64,000 nt of DNA from Caenimonas soli (lineage in GTDB: Bacteria; Pseudomonadota; Gammaproteobacteria; Burkholderiales; Burkholderiaceae_C), in assembly GCF_013155545.1 (NCBI RefSeq), contig NZ_JABJVV010000006.1:124001-188000 (forward strand). The letters are read 5' to 3'. Of this stretch, positions 45,064-54,458 are shown piece after piece; positions within the stretch are counted from its first letter, which is position 1; every line of letters starts with the position of its first letter. The position numbers were made by a program, and so were the translations under genes. The notes beneath the pieces were generated by a model, which did not search any database, had not been told where the DNA came from, and saw only the letters and a list, made by a program, of their open reading frames with translations.

Positions 45064-46020
45064 ATGAACGAATCGCAACCGCCCGAACCGGCGCCGCCAG
45101 GCTGGGAGCGCGCCACTTTCGAGAAACTGATGTTCGCAACGCTCCAGGAGCAGCGAACCGCCCGCCGCTGGCGCAGCTTCATCCGGCTGGCTTGGCTGGC
45201 CTTCTTCGTGTTCCTTTTGTGGGCGCTGATGGGGAGGGGCCCGACCCATGCCGACAAGACGCTGCCGCACACGGCGGTGATCGAGATCAAGGGGGAAATC
45301 GACTCGGAGGGCGACTCCAGCGCTGAATCGGTCATCGCCGCCATGCGCAGCGCCTTCGAAGATACCGGCGCCCAGGCCGTGGTGTTGCTGATCAATTCGC
45401 CGGGCGGCAGCCCGGTGCAGGCCGGCATCATCAACGACGAGATCAAGCGCCTGCGGGCCAAGCACAAGAAGCCGGTGTACGCGGTGGTCGAAGAGTCCTG
45501 CGCTTCGGCGGCCTATTACATCGCCGTTGCCGCGGACCGCATATTCGTGGACAAGGCCAGCATCGTGGGCAGCATCGGTGTGCTGATGGATGGCTTCGGC
45601 TTCACCGGCCTCATGGAGAAGGTGGGCGTGGAGCGCCGGCTGATGACGGCGGGCGAGAACAAGGGCTTCCTGGACCCGTTCAGCCCCCAGACCGAAAAGC
45701 ACCGGGTCTTCGCCCAGGGCATGCTGGACCAGGTGCACAAGCAATTCATCGACGTGGTGAAGGCCGGTCGCGGCAAACGCCTCAAGGACTCGCCCGAACT
45801 GTTCAGCGGGTTGTTCTGGACCGGCCAGCAAGCCGTCGAATTGGGCTTGGCCGACCAGCTGGGCAACCTGGACTTCGTGGCACGCGAGATCGTAAAAGCC
45901 GAGGACGTGGTGGACTACACCCGCCGCGACAACGTGGCGGAGCGCCTGGCGAAGAAGTTCGGCGCCGCGGTCGGAGAGGGCGCGATGCGCGCCCTCAAGA
46001 CGGTCCCCGCCCTTCGCTGA
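45064..46020 (+). CDS. sppA: S49 family signal peptide peptidase (SppA-like)
   Basis: A 318-residue single-domain SppA-type peptidase that degrades cleaved signal peptides in the membrane. It has one N-terminal membrane helix (about residues 42-58), the strand VVLLINSPGGSPVQAG, the catalytic serine in EESCASAAYYIAVAADRI and the general-base lysine in a following segment. It is last in the rluC-HAD-Rieske-peptidase run and convergent with the RsmI-like gene. Confidence 0.92.
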   Translation: MNESQPPEPAPPGWERATFEKLMFATLQEQRTARRWRSFIRLAWLAFFVFLLWALMGRGPTHADKTLPHTAVIEIKGEIDSEGDSSAESVIAAMRSAFEDTGAQAVVLLINSPGGSPVQAGIINDEIKRLRAKHKKPVYAVVEESCASAAYYIAVAADRIFVDKASIVGSIGVLMDGFGFTGLMEKVGVERRLMTAGENKGFLDPFSPQTEKHRVFAQGMLDQVHKQFIDVVKAGRGKRLKDSPELFSGLFWTGQQAVELGLADQLGNLDFVAREIVKAEDVVDYTRRDNVAERLAKKFGAAVGEGAMRALKTVPALR

Positions 46021-46031
46021 GCCCTAGGGGC

Positions 46032-46796
46032 CTAGCGCCCGATGGCGAACACAGCCGGGGTGTCGTTCCTTACCGGCACCGCCTGCTGCTTCCACGCTTT
46101 GACCGGCCTGCTATGGGTAGAGCCCTCGGGAAGGGTCAGCCCGCTGGCTACCGCCAGGCGGGTGGGCGGCTGCAGCGTCTTGAGCAGGCTGTCCCACATC
46201 GCCGCGTTGCGATAAGGCGTTTCGATGAACAGCTGGGCCTGGCCGGTCCTGGACGCCAGTGATTCCAGCTCCTTGATGCGCTGCGCTCGCTGCGCGGCAT
46301 CTTGAGGCAGGTAACCGACGAACGCGAAATTCTGGCCGTTCAGGCCACTTGCCGCCAGCGCGAGCAGCAGGGAAACGGGCCCGACCAGGGGGACAACGGG
46401 AACAGCAAGGTCATGCGCGGCCCGCACCACCGACGAACCCGGGTCGGCAATCGCCGGCATCCCGGCCTCGCTGAGCAGGCCGACGTCACGCCCTTGCAGG
46501 GTGGGTGCGAGCAGCGCCGTGGCGTCGAAACCCCCTTCATGATCGCCTTTCTTGTGAACCTCGCGCGGCAGTTCGACGATCTGTTGCTCGCGAATCGGCA
46601 GCGCGAGCGGGTGCGATTCGTCGATTCGCTTCAGGTAGGCCCGCGCCGACTTGGCGTTCTCGCAAATCCAGTGGGTCAGCCTCGCCGCGGCCGCCAAGGT
46701 GCCTGCCGGCATCACGTCGGCCAGTGGCGCCTGGACGGCGCAGCCGAAATCGAGCGGAGCCGGGACGAGGTAAAGCCGGCCGGTGGGCGCCCCCAT
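46032..46796 (-). CDS. SAM-dependent methyltransferase, RsmI-like
   Basis: A 254-residue tetrapyrrole-methylase-fold protein related to RsmI (16S rRNA 2'-O-methylation of C1402). Recognisable segments are GRLYLVPAPLDFG, VGLLSEAGMPAIADPG and FVGYLPQDAAQR. It lacks part of the N-terminal consensus of true RsmI and belongs to a paralogous family common beside maf in Burkholderiales; its substrate is not known. The start overlaps the maf stop (TGATG). Confidence 0.8.
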   Translation of the reverse strand: MGAPTGRLYLVPAPLDFGCAVQAPLADVMPAGTLAAAARLTHWICENAKSARAYLKRIDESHPLALPIREQQIVELPREVHKKGDHEGGFDATALLAPTLQGRDVGLLSEAGMPAIADPGSSVVRAAHDLAVPVVPLVGPVSLLLALAASGLNGQNFAFVGYLPQDAAQRAQRIKELESLASRTGQAQLFIETPYRNAAMWDSLLKTLQPPTRLAVASGLTLPEGSTHSRPVKAWKQQAVPVRNDTPAVFAIGR

Positions 46797-47401
46797 CACA
46801 GCACTTTCACACCGGCCGCGCGGATCATGCGGCAGGTGCGTATCAGTGGCAGGCCGACCAGGGCCGTGGGATCGTCGCTTTCGATGGCGTCGAGCAAGGC
46901 GATGCCGAGCCCCTCGCTGCGGGCGCTGCCGGCACAGTCGTAGGGCTGCTCGGCGCGCAGGTAGGCTTCGATTTCGGCATCGCCGAGTTCGCGGAAGCGA
47001 ACGGTGACGGGCGCCAGTTCCAGCTGCTCGAAGCCACTTTCTTCGCACACCACGGCGACGGCGGTCTGGAACACGATGCTGCGTCCGCGCATGCGACGCA
47101 GTTGGGCTACGGCTCTTTCATGCGTGCCGGGCTTGCCCAGCGGCTCGCCATCCAGGTCGGCCACCTGGTCCGAGCCGATCACCACAGCCTGCGGGAATTT
47201 GGCCGCAACGGCATGAGCTTTGGCCAGGGCCAGCCGCAATGCGAGCTCCCTGGGAGACTCACCGGGGCGCGGCGTCTCATCCACGTCCGGTACGGAAACC
47301 TGGAAGGGCAGATTCAAGCGCGACAGCAGCTCACGACGGTAACTCGAGCTCGAGCCCAGCACGAGCGGCCGCTTTTGAAGGGGGAGGGGGGCCTCGGACA
47401 T
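46796..47401 (-). CDS. Maf-family nucleoside triphosphate pyrophosphatase
   Basis: A 201-residue Maf protein of the YceF (m7GTP-hydrolysing) branch. It starts with the Maf signature PLVLGSSSSYRRELLSRL, has VIGSDQVADLDGEPLGKPG and ends with LPLIRTCRM. The position divergent from yceD-rpmF-plsX fits YceF in E. coli. The divergent start codons are only 25 bases apart. Confidence 0.93.
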   Translation of the reverse strand: MSEAPLPLQKRPLVLGSSSSYRRELLSRLNLPFQVSVPDVDETPRPGESPRELALRLALAKAHAVAAKFPQAVVIGSDQVADLDGEPLGKPGTHERAVAQLRRMRGRSIVFQTAVAVVCEESGFEQLELAPVTVRFRELGDAEIEAYLRAEQPYDCAGSARSEGLGIALLDAIESDDPTALVGLPLIRTCRMIRAAGVKVL

Positions 47402-47426
47402 GGCCCGATTCTCTTACACTGGCCCC

Positions 47427-47972
47427 ATGAGCAGAGAGTTTGCGGCGCGCCGCCTGGATGTGAAGGGCTTCGCCGAGAACGGCGGGACGATCAGCGGCGA
47501 GCAGCCGGTGCAAAAACACGAGCGCCTGATGGCCGAAACCCAGGGGCGTGGCGCCGAGTTGCCGGTCACCTGGTCGGCCACCGCGGAACTGCGCAATGCC
47601 GGCCACGTCCACCCCGAGGTCTGGCTGCACCTGAAGGCCGACGCCGTACTTCCCTTGACTTGCCAGCGCTGCCTGGGGCCGGTGGAGGTCGCCGTGAGCG
47701 TGGAGCGGTCGTTTCGCTTCGTGCCCGATGAAGACATGGCCGCTGCGCAGGACGAGGAATCCGAGGAGGACGTGCTGGCCCTGAGCCGCAGCTTCGACCT
47801 GGTCGAACTGGTCGAGGACGAACTGCTGATGGAGCTGCCCCTGGCGCCGCGCCACGAAATTTGCCCCGAACCGGTCAAGCTGGCCGTCGCCGATGCGGAA
47901 TTCGAAGGCTCGTCCAGCCGCCGCGAGAACCCGTTTGCCATGCTTGGCAAGCTCAAGTCGCGCAAATCCTAG
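47427..47972 (+). CDS. yceD: YceD/DUF177 family protein
   Basis: A 181-residue acidic protein of the YceD family, associated with 23S rRNA accumulation and always near rpmF. It has the central [12 protein letters not shown] and the downstream HEICPEPV cysteine segments plus a strongly acidic stretch (DEESEEDV). The ATG at 47427 ([19 protein letters not shown]) is the family start. A TACACT hexamer ends six bases before it. Confidence 0.9.
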   Translation: MSREFAARRLDVKGFAENGGTISGEQPVQKHERLMAETQGRGAELPVTWSATAELRNAGHVHPEVWLHLKADAVLPLTCQRCLGPVEVAVSVERSFRFVPDEDMAAAQDEESEEDVLALSRSFDLVELVEDELLMELPLAPRHEICPEPVKLAVADAEFEGSSSRRENPFAMLGKLKSRKS

Positions 47973-47979
47973 GTTGGGC

Positions 47980-47985
47980 TATAAT
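47980..47985 (+). promoter_or_regulatory. rpmF: rpmF -10 box
   Basis: A perfect TATAAT lies eight bases past the yceD stop and about 85 bases before the rpmF start. The -35 region is not clear (no TTGACA-like hexamer at 16-18 bases). It probably provides rpmF with its own transcript. Confidence 0.4.
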
Positions 47986-48075
47986 CATGGGCTTCGCGTC
48001 GGTGCCTCACCAACGCATCCCGCCCATTTAGCTGCCTTGCGCCCCGCGCAAGGCCTTTTGATCCAGGAGCCCATC

Positions 48076-48258
48076 ATGGCCGTCCAGCAGAACAAGAAAT
48101 CGCCGTCCAAGCGCGGCATGCACCGCTCGCACAACGCCCTCGTCGTGCCGGGCATCGCCGTGGAGCCCACCACCGGCGAAACCCACCTGCGCCACCACAT
48201 CAGCCCCACCGGCTTTTACCGTGGCCGCAAGGTGCTCAAAACCAAGAACGAAGCCTGA
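48076..48258 (+). CDS. rpmF: 50S ribosomal protein L32
   Basis: A 60-residue L32 starting [19 protein letters not shown], with the [17 protein letters not shown] segment. It lacks the zinc-binding cysteines of some L32 forms (C- version), as is usual in beta-proteobacteria. An AGGAG precedes the ATG. It is followed by an intrinsic terminator. Confidence 0.98.
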   Translation: MAVQQNKKSPSKRGMHRSHNALVVPGIAVEPTTGETHLRHHISPTGFYRGRKVLKTKNEA

Positions 48259-48278
48259 TCCAGGTTCTCCCGGCTATG

Positions 48279-48313
48279 AGGCCCGGCTGCGGCGCAGTGC
48301 GGGCCTTTGTTTT
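48279..48313 (+). terminator. Intrinsic terminator after rpmF
   Basis: AGGCCCG (48279-48285) pairs with CGGGCCT (48300-48306), extended by CTGC/GCAG near the loop, and is followed by TTGTTTT. It would stop most yceD-rpmF transcription before plsX. Confidence 0.75.
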
Positions 48314-48339
48314 GCCCGGGCCGATTCGCTCTACATTAA

Positions 48340-48605
48340 GGGCCTGTTAGCACTGTTTTTGCCAGATGCGTTGCGAGTCAAAAAGGTCATGCGCAAGGCG
48401 CGAAACGCGGCCGGGGCCTCACCCCGGCAAGGCTTCGCAACGCGGCGCATGGCCTTTTTGGCCGCAACCCGAAGGGAACATGCTTAAAACCGCGCCACTC
48501 GTCGTTACGCTCCTAGCCAAGGCGGCCAGCCTTGGCGTCCTCGCGCGCCTGGATTGGCGCGGTTTTAAGCATGTTCGCACTGGCAAAAACAGTGCTAACA
48601 GGCCC
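48340..48605. mobile_element. MITE-like nested inverted-repeat element, 266 bp
   Basis: Perfect 26-bp terminal inverted repeats (left starts GGGCCTGTTAGCACTG) enclose two further inverted repeats: AAAAAGGTCATGCGC (48380-48394) with GCGCATGGCCTTTTT (48445-48459), one mismatch, and a perfect 22-bp pair (48476-48497 with 48555-48576; GAACATGCTTAAAACC). Smaller stems close each arm. Flanking TAA at 48337-48339 and 48606-48608 looks like a 3-bp target duplication. No transposase frame is present. TNA-type duplications suggest mobilisation by an IS5-related transposase, an inference. Confidence 0.75.
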
Positions 48606-48611
48606 TAAGCC

Positions 48612-49661
48612 ATGACTACTCTGGCTGTCGATTGCATGGGGGGCGACCACGGCCCTCGCGTCACGCTTGCTGCCTGCCGGCAGTTCCTCGAACATCAACC
48701 CGACGCCCAGCTGCTGCTGGTAGGCGCGCAGGACAGCCTGCAGGCGCTGAACCACCCGCGCGCGCGCATCGTCCACGCCTCCGAAGTGGTGGCCATGGAC
48801 GATTCGGTGGAAGTGGCGCTGCGCCGCAAGAAGAACTCCTCGATGCGGGTGGCCATCCAGCAAGTCAAGGACGGCCACGCGCAGGCCGCCATCTCGGCCG
48901 GCAACACCGGGGCGCTGATGGCGCTGGCGCGGTACCTGCTCAAGACGGTGGACGGCATCGATCGCCCCGCAATCGCTTACCCGCTCCCCAATGCCAAGGG
49001 TTCGGCCACCACGGTGCTGGATCTCGGCGCCAACGTCGATTGCACCGAGCAACACTTGCTTCAGTTCGCGGTGATGGGTTCGGCCCTGGTGTCGGCCCTC
49101 AAGCACGTCGAAGCCCCGTCGGTGGGATTGTTAAACATCGGCGAAGAGGTCATCAAAGGCAGCGAGATGATCAAAAGAGCAGGCGAACTGCTGAGATCGG
49201 CTGCTAATTCCGGCGATTTGAATTTCTACGGAAACGTGGAAGGCAACGATATATTCAAGGGCACGACGGATATCGTGGTGTGCGACGGCTTCGTCGGCAA
49301 TGTCGCCTTGAAGACCAGCGAAGGCCTGGCTTCGATGATCGGCGGCTTCCTCAAGGAAGAATTTTCTCGCAACGCCTTGACCAAACTCGCGGCAATCGTC
49401 GTCTATCCGGTTCTATCGGCTTTCAAAAACCGCGTTGACTACCGCCGCTACAACGGCGCAGCCTTGCTGGGCTTGCGCGGCCTGGTGTTCAAGAGCCATG
49501 GCTCGGCAGACGAGTTCGCTTTCGAACAGGCCCTGAACCGCGCGTATGATGCGGCCCGAAACAACTTGCTCGATCGCGTCCAGGCGCGCATCGCCCATGC
49601 CAGGCCCTTGCTGGCAGCCAGCGAAGCCGAGGTATCGCCCCTGGACGCTGTCGTGATCTGA
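48612..49661 (+). CDS. plsX: Phosphate acyltransferase PlsX
   Basis: A 349-residue enzyme that makes acyl-phosphate from acyl-ACP, linking fatty acid synthesis to phospholipid synthesis. It starts [15 protein letters not shown] and contains [29 protein letters not shown] and [16 protein letters not shown], all typical. The start codon is six bases from the inner edge of the MITE-like element, so its upstream region is replaced by that element; only a weak AGG precedes the ATG. Confidence 0.97.
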   Translation: MTTLAVDCMGGDHGPRVTLAACRQFLEHQPDAQLLLVGAQDSLQALNHPRARIVHASEVVAMDDSVEVALRRKKNSSMRVAIQQVKDGHAQAAISAGNTGALMALARYLLKTVDGIDRPAIAYPLPNAKGSATTVLDLGANVDCTEQHLLQFAVMGSALVSALKHVEAPSVGLLNIGEEVIKGSEMIKRAGELLRSAANSGDLNFYGNVEGNDIFKGTTDIVVCDGFVGNVALKTSEGLASMIGGFLKEEFSRNALTKLAAIVVYPVLSAFKNRVDYRRYNGAALLGLRGLVFKSHGSADEFAFEQALNRAYDAARNNLLDRVQARIAHARPLLAASEAEVSPLDAVVI

Positions 49662-49664
49662 TCG

Positions 49665-50642
49665 ATGAAAAAATACTCGCGCATCACCGGCACCGGCAGC
49701 TACCTGCCCCCGCGCCGCGTGACCAACGCCGACTTGGCCACCGAACTCGCGGCCAAGGGCGTGGAAACGTCCGACCAATGGATAGTAGAGAGAACCGGCA
49801 TCCGGGCCCGCCACTTTGCCGCTGCTGACGCCAGCACCAGCGACCTGGGCGTCCAAGCCGCCCGCCAGGCCCTGGAGGCGGCAGGCGTGCGCGCCGAAGA
49901 GATCGACCTGATCATCGTGGCCACATCCACGCCCGACATGATCTTCCCCTCGGCGGCCTGCATCCTGCAGCACAAGCTGGGTATCGCCGGCTGCCCCGCC
50001 TTCGACGTACAGGCCGTCTGCAGCGGCTTCGTCTACGCGCTCACCATCGCCGACTCCATGATCAAGACCGGCGCCGCCAGCAAGGCGCTGGTGATCGGCG
50101 CCGAGGTCTTCTCGCGCATCCTCGATTTCAACGACCGCACCACCTGTGTGCTGTTCGGCGACGGTGCGGGCGCGGTGGTGCTCGAGGCGTCCGATACGCC
50201 GGGCATCCTGGCGAGCGACCTGCATGCCGACGGCAAGCACGTGGGCATTCTTTGCGTGCCCGGCACCGTTGCCGGCGGGAAGGTGCTGGGCGATCCGCTG
50301 CTCAAGATGGACGGGCAAGCGGTGTTCAAGCTGGCCGTGGGCGTGCTCGAAGAAGCAGCGCGCGCCACGCTGGCCAAGGCCGGCAAGACCGAAGCCGACA
50401 TCGACTGGCTCATTCCGCACCAGGCCAACATCCGCATCATGCAGGGCACGGCCAAGAAGCTGAAACTGCCCCTGGACAAACTGGTCGTCACTGTGGACGA
50501 GCATGGCAACACCTCGGCTGCATCGATTCCGCTGGCGCTGGATGCAGCGGTGCGCAGCGGCAAGATCAAAAAGGGTGACACGCTCATGCTCGAAGGCGTG
50601 GGTGGCGGTTTCACCTGGGGCGCCGTCCTGTTGGACTTCTAG
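49665..50642 (+). CDS. fabH: 3-oxoacyl-ACP synthase III
   Basis: A 325-residue condensing enzyme that starts fatty acid chains from acetyl-CoA and malonyl-ACP. The catalytic cysteine is C119 in QAVCSGF; the histidine and asparagine are in [11 protein letters not shown] and [13 protein letters not shown]. It begins three bases after plsX. Confidence 0.97.
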   Translation: MKKYSRITGTGSYLPPRRVTNADLATELAAKGVETSDQWIVERTGIRARHFAAADASTSDLGVQAARQALEAAGVRAEEIDLIIVATSTPDMIFPSAACILQHKLGIAGCPAFDVQAVCSGFVYALTIADSMIKTGAASKALVIGAEVFSRILDFNDRTTCVLFGDGAGAVVLEASDTPGILASDLHADGKHVGILCVPGTVAGGKVLGDPLLKMDGQAVFKLAVGVLEEAARATLAKAGKTEADIDWLIPHQANIRIMQGTAKKLKLPLDKLVVTVDEHGNTSAASIPLALDAAVRSGKIKKGDTLMLEGVGGGFTWGAVLLDF

Positions 50643-50691
50643 CGCGCCGCGCTCGACGCAAGTCCATTCATTCCATTTTCTGTAACCGCGC

Positions 50692-51642
50692 ATGAAACCG
50701 TTCGCATTCGTCTTTCCGGGCCAAGGCTCGCAATCCGTGGGCATGCTGGATGCCTGGGGCGATCATCCGGCCGTGTCCCAGACACTGCAGGAAGCAGGCG
50801 ACGCACTGGGCGAAGACATCGCCAAGCTGATCCGTGAAGGCCCCAAGGAAGCGCTGGCGCTGACGACCAACACCCAGCCGGTGATGCTGGTTGCCGGGGT
50901 CGCGGCCTACCGGGCGTGGCGCGCTGAAGGCGGCGCGGCTCCCGCAGTGATGGCGGGCCACTCGCTGGGTGAATATTCGGCACTGGTCGCCTCGGGCGTT
51001 CTCACACTGGCCCAGGCTGCACCGCTCGTGCGCTTCCGTGCCCAGGCCATGCAGGATGCGGTGCCGGTGGGCACGGGCGCGATGGCGGCCATCCTGGGTA
51101 TGGATGCGCAGAGTGTGATCGAAGGCTGCGCTGAGGCTGTGCGCAGCTTCGGTGTGAACACCAGCGAAGTGGTGGAGGCGGTGAACTTCAACGATCCCGG
51201 CCAGACCGTCATCGCGGGCAGCAAAGCCGCCGTCGAGAAAGCCTGCGAAATGCTCAAGGCCAGTGGCGCCAAGCGGGCCTTGCCGCTGCCGGTTTCGGCA
51301 CCGTTCCATTCGAGCCTGATGAAGCCGGCGGCTGAAAAGCTCAGGGAAAAGCTAGTGGCCACTGCGTTCGCCGCCCCGCAGATCCCGGTCATCAACAACA
51401 TCGAGGTCCAGGTCGAAACCGACCCGGACCGTATCCGCTCGGCGCTCTACGAGCAGGCCTTCGGCCCGGTGCGATGGGTCGAGTGCGTCCAGGCCATCAA
51501 AGCGCGGGCCATCACCACGATCGTCGAGTGCGGCCCGGGCAAGGTCCTTGCGGGCATGTGCAAGCGCATCGATCCCGAGCTGACGGGCGTCGCGCTGTAC
51601 GACCCTGCCACCCTGGCCGAAGCGAAAGGGCTGCTGGCATGA
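50692..51642 (+). CDS. fabD: Malonyl-CoA-ACP transacylase
   Basis: A 316-residue acyltransferase with N-terminal FPGQGSQ, the nucleophile S91 in GHSLGEY and the histidine in VSAPFHSSLM. It transfers malonyl from CoA to ACP. The stop overlaps the fabG start (ATGA). Confidence 0.97.
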   Translation: MKPFAFVFPGQGSQSVGMLDAWGDHPAVSQTLQEAGDALGEDIAKLIREGPKEALALTTNTQPVMLVAGVAAYRAWRAEGGAAPAVMAGHSLGEYSALVASGVLTLAQAAPLVRFRAQAMQDAVPVGTGAMAAILGMDAQSVIEGCAEAVRSFGVNTSEVVEAVNFNDPGQTVIAGSKAAVEKACEMLKASGAKRALPLPVSAPFHSSLMKPAAEKLREKLVATAFAAPQIPVINNIEVQVETDPDRIRSALYEQAFGPVRWVECVQAIKARAITTIVECGPGKVLAGMCKRIDPELTGVALYDPATLAEAKGLLA

Positions 51643-52385
51643 GTTCGTCTTTTGAAGGTCAAGTGGCCCTGGTCACCGGGGCTTCCCGGGGCATAGGCGC
51701 GGCGATCGCGCTCGAGCTGGCCCAAAGGGGGCTGAAAGTGATAGGGACGGCCACCACCGACGAGGGTGCGGCCCGGATCACGGAGGCACTTTCGGCCCAC
51801 GCTGGCTGCAAGGGCGCCACGCTCGACGTCAATGACGCGGCGGCGGGGCAGGCTCTCGTGGACACGATCGCCAAGGAACACGGCGGCCTGCAAGTACTGG
51901 TGAACAACGCCGGCATCACCCGCGACATGCTGGCCATGCGCTTGAAGGACGAGGATTGGGACGCGGTGCTGGACACCAATCTCAAGGCCGTGTTCCGCAT
52001 GAGCCGGGCAGTGATGCGCGCCATGATGAAGCAACGCTACGGGCGCATCATCAGCATCACCTCGGTGGTCGGTTCGTCGGGCAACCCGGGCCAAGCCAAC
52101 TACGCAGCCGCGAAGGCCGGTGTCGCGGGAATGACCCGCGCGCTCGCCCGCGAACTCGGCAGCCGCGGCATCACGGTCAACTGCGTGGCGCCCGGATTCA
52201 TCGAAACCGACATGACGGCCGGGCTGCCCGAAGAGCAGCAGAAGGCATTGCTGGGACAGATTCCCCTGGGCCACCTTGGCAAGCCGGGCGATATAGCCCA
52301 TGCGGTGGCGTTTCTCGCGTCGCCCGAGGCCGGCTACGTGACGGGACAGGAAATCCACGTCAACGGCGGCATGTACATGTCCTGA
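51639..52385 (+). CDS. fabG: 3-oxoacyl-ACP reductase
   Basis: A 248-residue short-chain dehydrogenase. The NADPH motif is TGASRGIG (13-20), NNAG follows at about residue 88, and the active-site Ser, Tyr and Lys are in ITSVVGSSGNPGQANYAAAK. It ends with the FabG-typical GQEIHVNGGMYM. It is translationally coupled to fabD. Confidence 0.97.
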   Translation: MSSSFEGQVALVTGASRGIGAAIALELAQRGLKVIGTATTDEGAARITEALSAHAGCKGATLDVNDAAAGQALVDTIAKEHGGLQVLVNNAGITRDMLAMRLKDEDWDAVLDTNLKAVFRMSRAVMRAMMKQRYGRIISITSVVGSSGNPGQANYAAAKAGVAGMTRALARELGSRGITVNCVAPGFIETDMTAGLPEEQQKALLGQIPLGHLGKPGDIAHAVAFLASPEAGYVTGQEIHVNGGMYMS

Positions 52386-52445
52386 AGAACAATCAACGCC
52401 GGTTTATCCGCCCGGCAATGGCCTACAGGGGCAAGAAGCCTCTAG

Positions 52446-52727
<282 letters not shown>

Positions 52728-52733
52728 CGAGAA

Positions 52734-53981
52734 ATGAGTCGGCGGCGCGTCGTAGTAACCGGTCTGGGTTGCGTCAGCCCCGTGGGCAACACGGTGGCGG
52801 AGTCGTGGGCCAACCTGCTGGCCGGCAAGCCCGGCATTGACTTCATCACCCAGTTCGATGCGGGCAACTTCGCCTGCAAGTTCGCGGGCGAGGTCAAGGG
52901 ATTCAACATCGTGGACTACATCCCCGAAAAAGAAGCCCGGCACATGGACCGTTTCATTCACCTGGGGTTGGCGGCTGCCTGCCAGGCGGTGGTTGACAGT
53001 GGGCTGCCCACGGGTGAGGCCCTGGGCGACGAACTGGCAACGCGCATAGGCTGCAACATCGGCGCCGGCATCGGCGGCCTGCCGATGATCGAGCAGACGC
53101 ACGCCGAGCTGACCAATCGCGGCCCGCGCCGCATTTCGCCATTTTTCGTACCGGCCTCGATCATCAACATGATCTCGGGCCACGTTTCGATCAAATACGG
53201 CTTCAAGGGCCCGAACATCGCGGTCGTCACGGCCTGCACGACGGGCCTGCACGCCATCGGCCTGTCGGCCCGCATGATCGAATCGGGCGACGCCGACGTC
53301 ATGGTTGCAGGCGGTGCAGAGGCTGCTATTTCTCCGCTGGGCATCGGGGGCTTTGCCTCGGCCCGCGCACTGTCCACTCGCAACGACGATCCCAAGACGG
53401 CGTCCCGCCCCTGGGACAGGGATCGCGATGGCTTCGTGCTGGGCGAAGGCGGCGGAGTGCTGGTGCTGGAAGAGTACGAGCACGCCAAGGCCCGCGGCGC
53501 CAAGATCTACGCCGAGCTTTCGGGCTTCGGCATGAGCGCCGACGCGTTTCACATGACCGCACCGGACATCGATGGGCCGCGTCGTGCGATGCTCAACGCG
53601 CTGCGCAATGCGGGGGTCAACGCCGACCAGGTCGACTACCTCAACGCCCACGGCACCTCCACCCCGCTGGGCGACCTGAACGAGACCAACGCCATCAAGG
53701 CGGCTCTGGGCGATGCGGCAAAAAAGACGGTGGTCAACTCCACCAAGTCGATGACGGGCCACCTGCTTGGCGGCGCCGGCGGCATCGAATCGGTTTTCAC
53801 CGTACTGGCCGTGCACGAGCAGAAGAGCCCGCCCACGATCAATATCTTCAACCAGGACCCTGAATGCGACCTGGATTACTGTGCCAACACGGCGCGTGAC
53901 ATGAAGATCGACGTGGCGGTAAAAAACAATTTCGGCTTCGGTGGCACCAACGGTACCCTGGTCTTCAAACGCCTCTCATAA
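52734..53981 (+). CDS. fabF: 3-oxoacyl-ACP synthase II
   Basis: A 415-residue elongation condensing enzyme. The catalytic cysteine is in [13 protein letters not shown], and the two histidines are in [11 protein letters not shown] and [11 protein letters not shown]. It ends [16 protein letters not shown]. It begins six bases after acpP and closes the fab operon. Confidence 0.97.
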   Translation: MSRRRVVVTGLGCVSPVGNTVAESWANLLAGKPGIDFITQFDAGNFACKFAGEVKGFNIVDYIPEKEARHMDRFIHLGLAAACQAVVDSGLPTGEALGDELATRIGCNIGAGIGGLPMIEQTHAELTNRGPRRISPFFVPASIINMISGHVSIKYGFKGPNIAVVTACTTGLHAIGLSARMIESGDADVMVAGGAEAAISPLGIGGFASARALSTRNDDPKTASRPWDRDRDGFVLGEGGGVLVLEEYEHAKARGAKIYAELSGFGMSADAFHMTAPDIDGPRRAMLNALRNAGVNADQVDYLNAHGTSTPLGDLNETNAIKAALGDAAKKTVVNSTKSMTGHLLGGAGGIESVFTVLAVHEQKSPPTINIFNQDPECDLDYCANTARDMKIDVAVKNNFGFGGTNGTLVFKRLS

Positions 53982-53999
53982 CTTGGCATTTCGCATTCC

Positions 54000-54458
54000 A
54001 TGCACAGCGCCCCATCGGTGAGTTATCCGGTGGGGCGTTCGCGTTTCGCGGCAACGCTTTTGCTGGTCATCTGGCTGTTGGGCGCGGCCGGCGTGGCGTT
54101 GTGGTCGGTTCAGGTTCGGGCGCCGGGCTGGCAAGTGGGTGCTTCGGCGGCGCTGGTGCTGCTCGCGGGATTGTGTGCGGCCAGGAATTGGTGGCGTGCG
54201 CCCCCGGGGGACTTCAGCTGGGACGGTGAAAACTGGAATTGGTCGGCGGCCGGGCAGGAGGCCGCGGGTTCGTTGGAGGTCGGCCTGGATCTGCAGCGCT
54301 GGCTGCTTCTGCGTTTTACCGGCGGCAAGGTTGTGCGATGGCTCTGGCTGGAGCGCGCCAGGCACCCCGAACGCTGGGAAGACCTGCGCCGTGCTGTATA
54401 TTCGCGCGCCAGACCGCAGGCGCTGCGGCAGGAACAGTCTCCCGCAGTGAAACCATGA
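54000..54458 (+). CDS. Small membrane protein between fabF and rpoE (YgfX-like?)
   Basis: A 152-residue protein with two hydrophobic helices (about residues 16-36 and 44-62) and a soluble C-terminus rich in tryptophan and arginine (WDGENWNWSAAG ... RWLWLERARHPERWEDLRRAVYSRA). This architecture resembles the YgfX/CptA family, but the assignment is tentative. The ATGA overlap with rpoE indicates coupling. A GTG seven codons in is an alternative start, because a strong hairpin covers the first codons. Confidence 0.6.
   Translation: MHSAPSVSYPVGRSRFAATLLLVIWLLGAAGVALWSVQVRAPGWQVGASAALVLLAGLCAARNWWRAPPGDFSWDGENWNWSAAGQEAAGSLEVGLDLQRWLLLRFTGGKVVRWLWLERARHPERWEDLRRAVYSRARPQALRQEQSPAVKP

Noticed and set aside
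46021..46031. CCTAGGGGCCTAG palindrome between sppA and the RsmI-like gene
   Set aside because: Too short and without T-tracts on either side to support a bidirectional terminator call.
48340..48605. Simple rpmF transcription terminator
   Set aside because: The stems are far longer than a terminator needs, the outer repeats are 240 bases apart, there is no T-tract at the end and a separate terminator already lies at 48279-48313.
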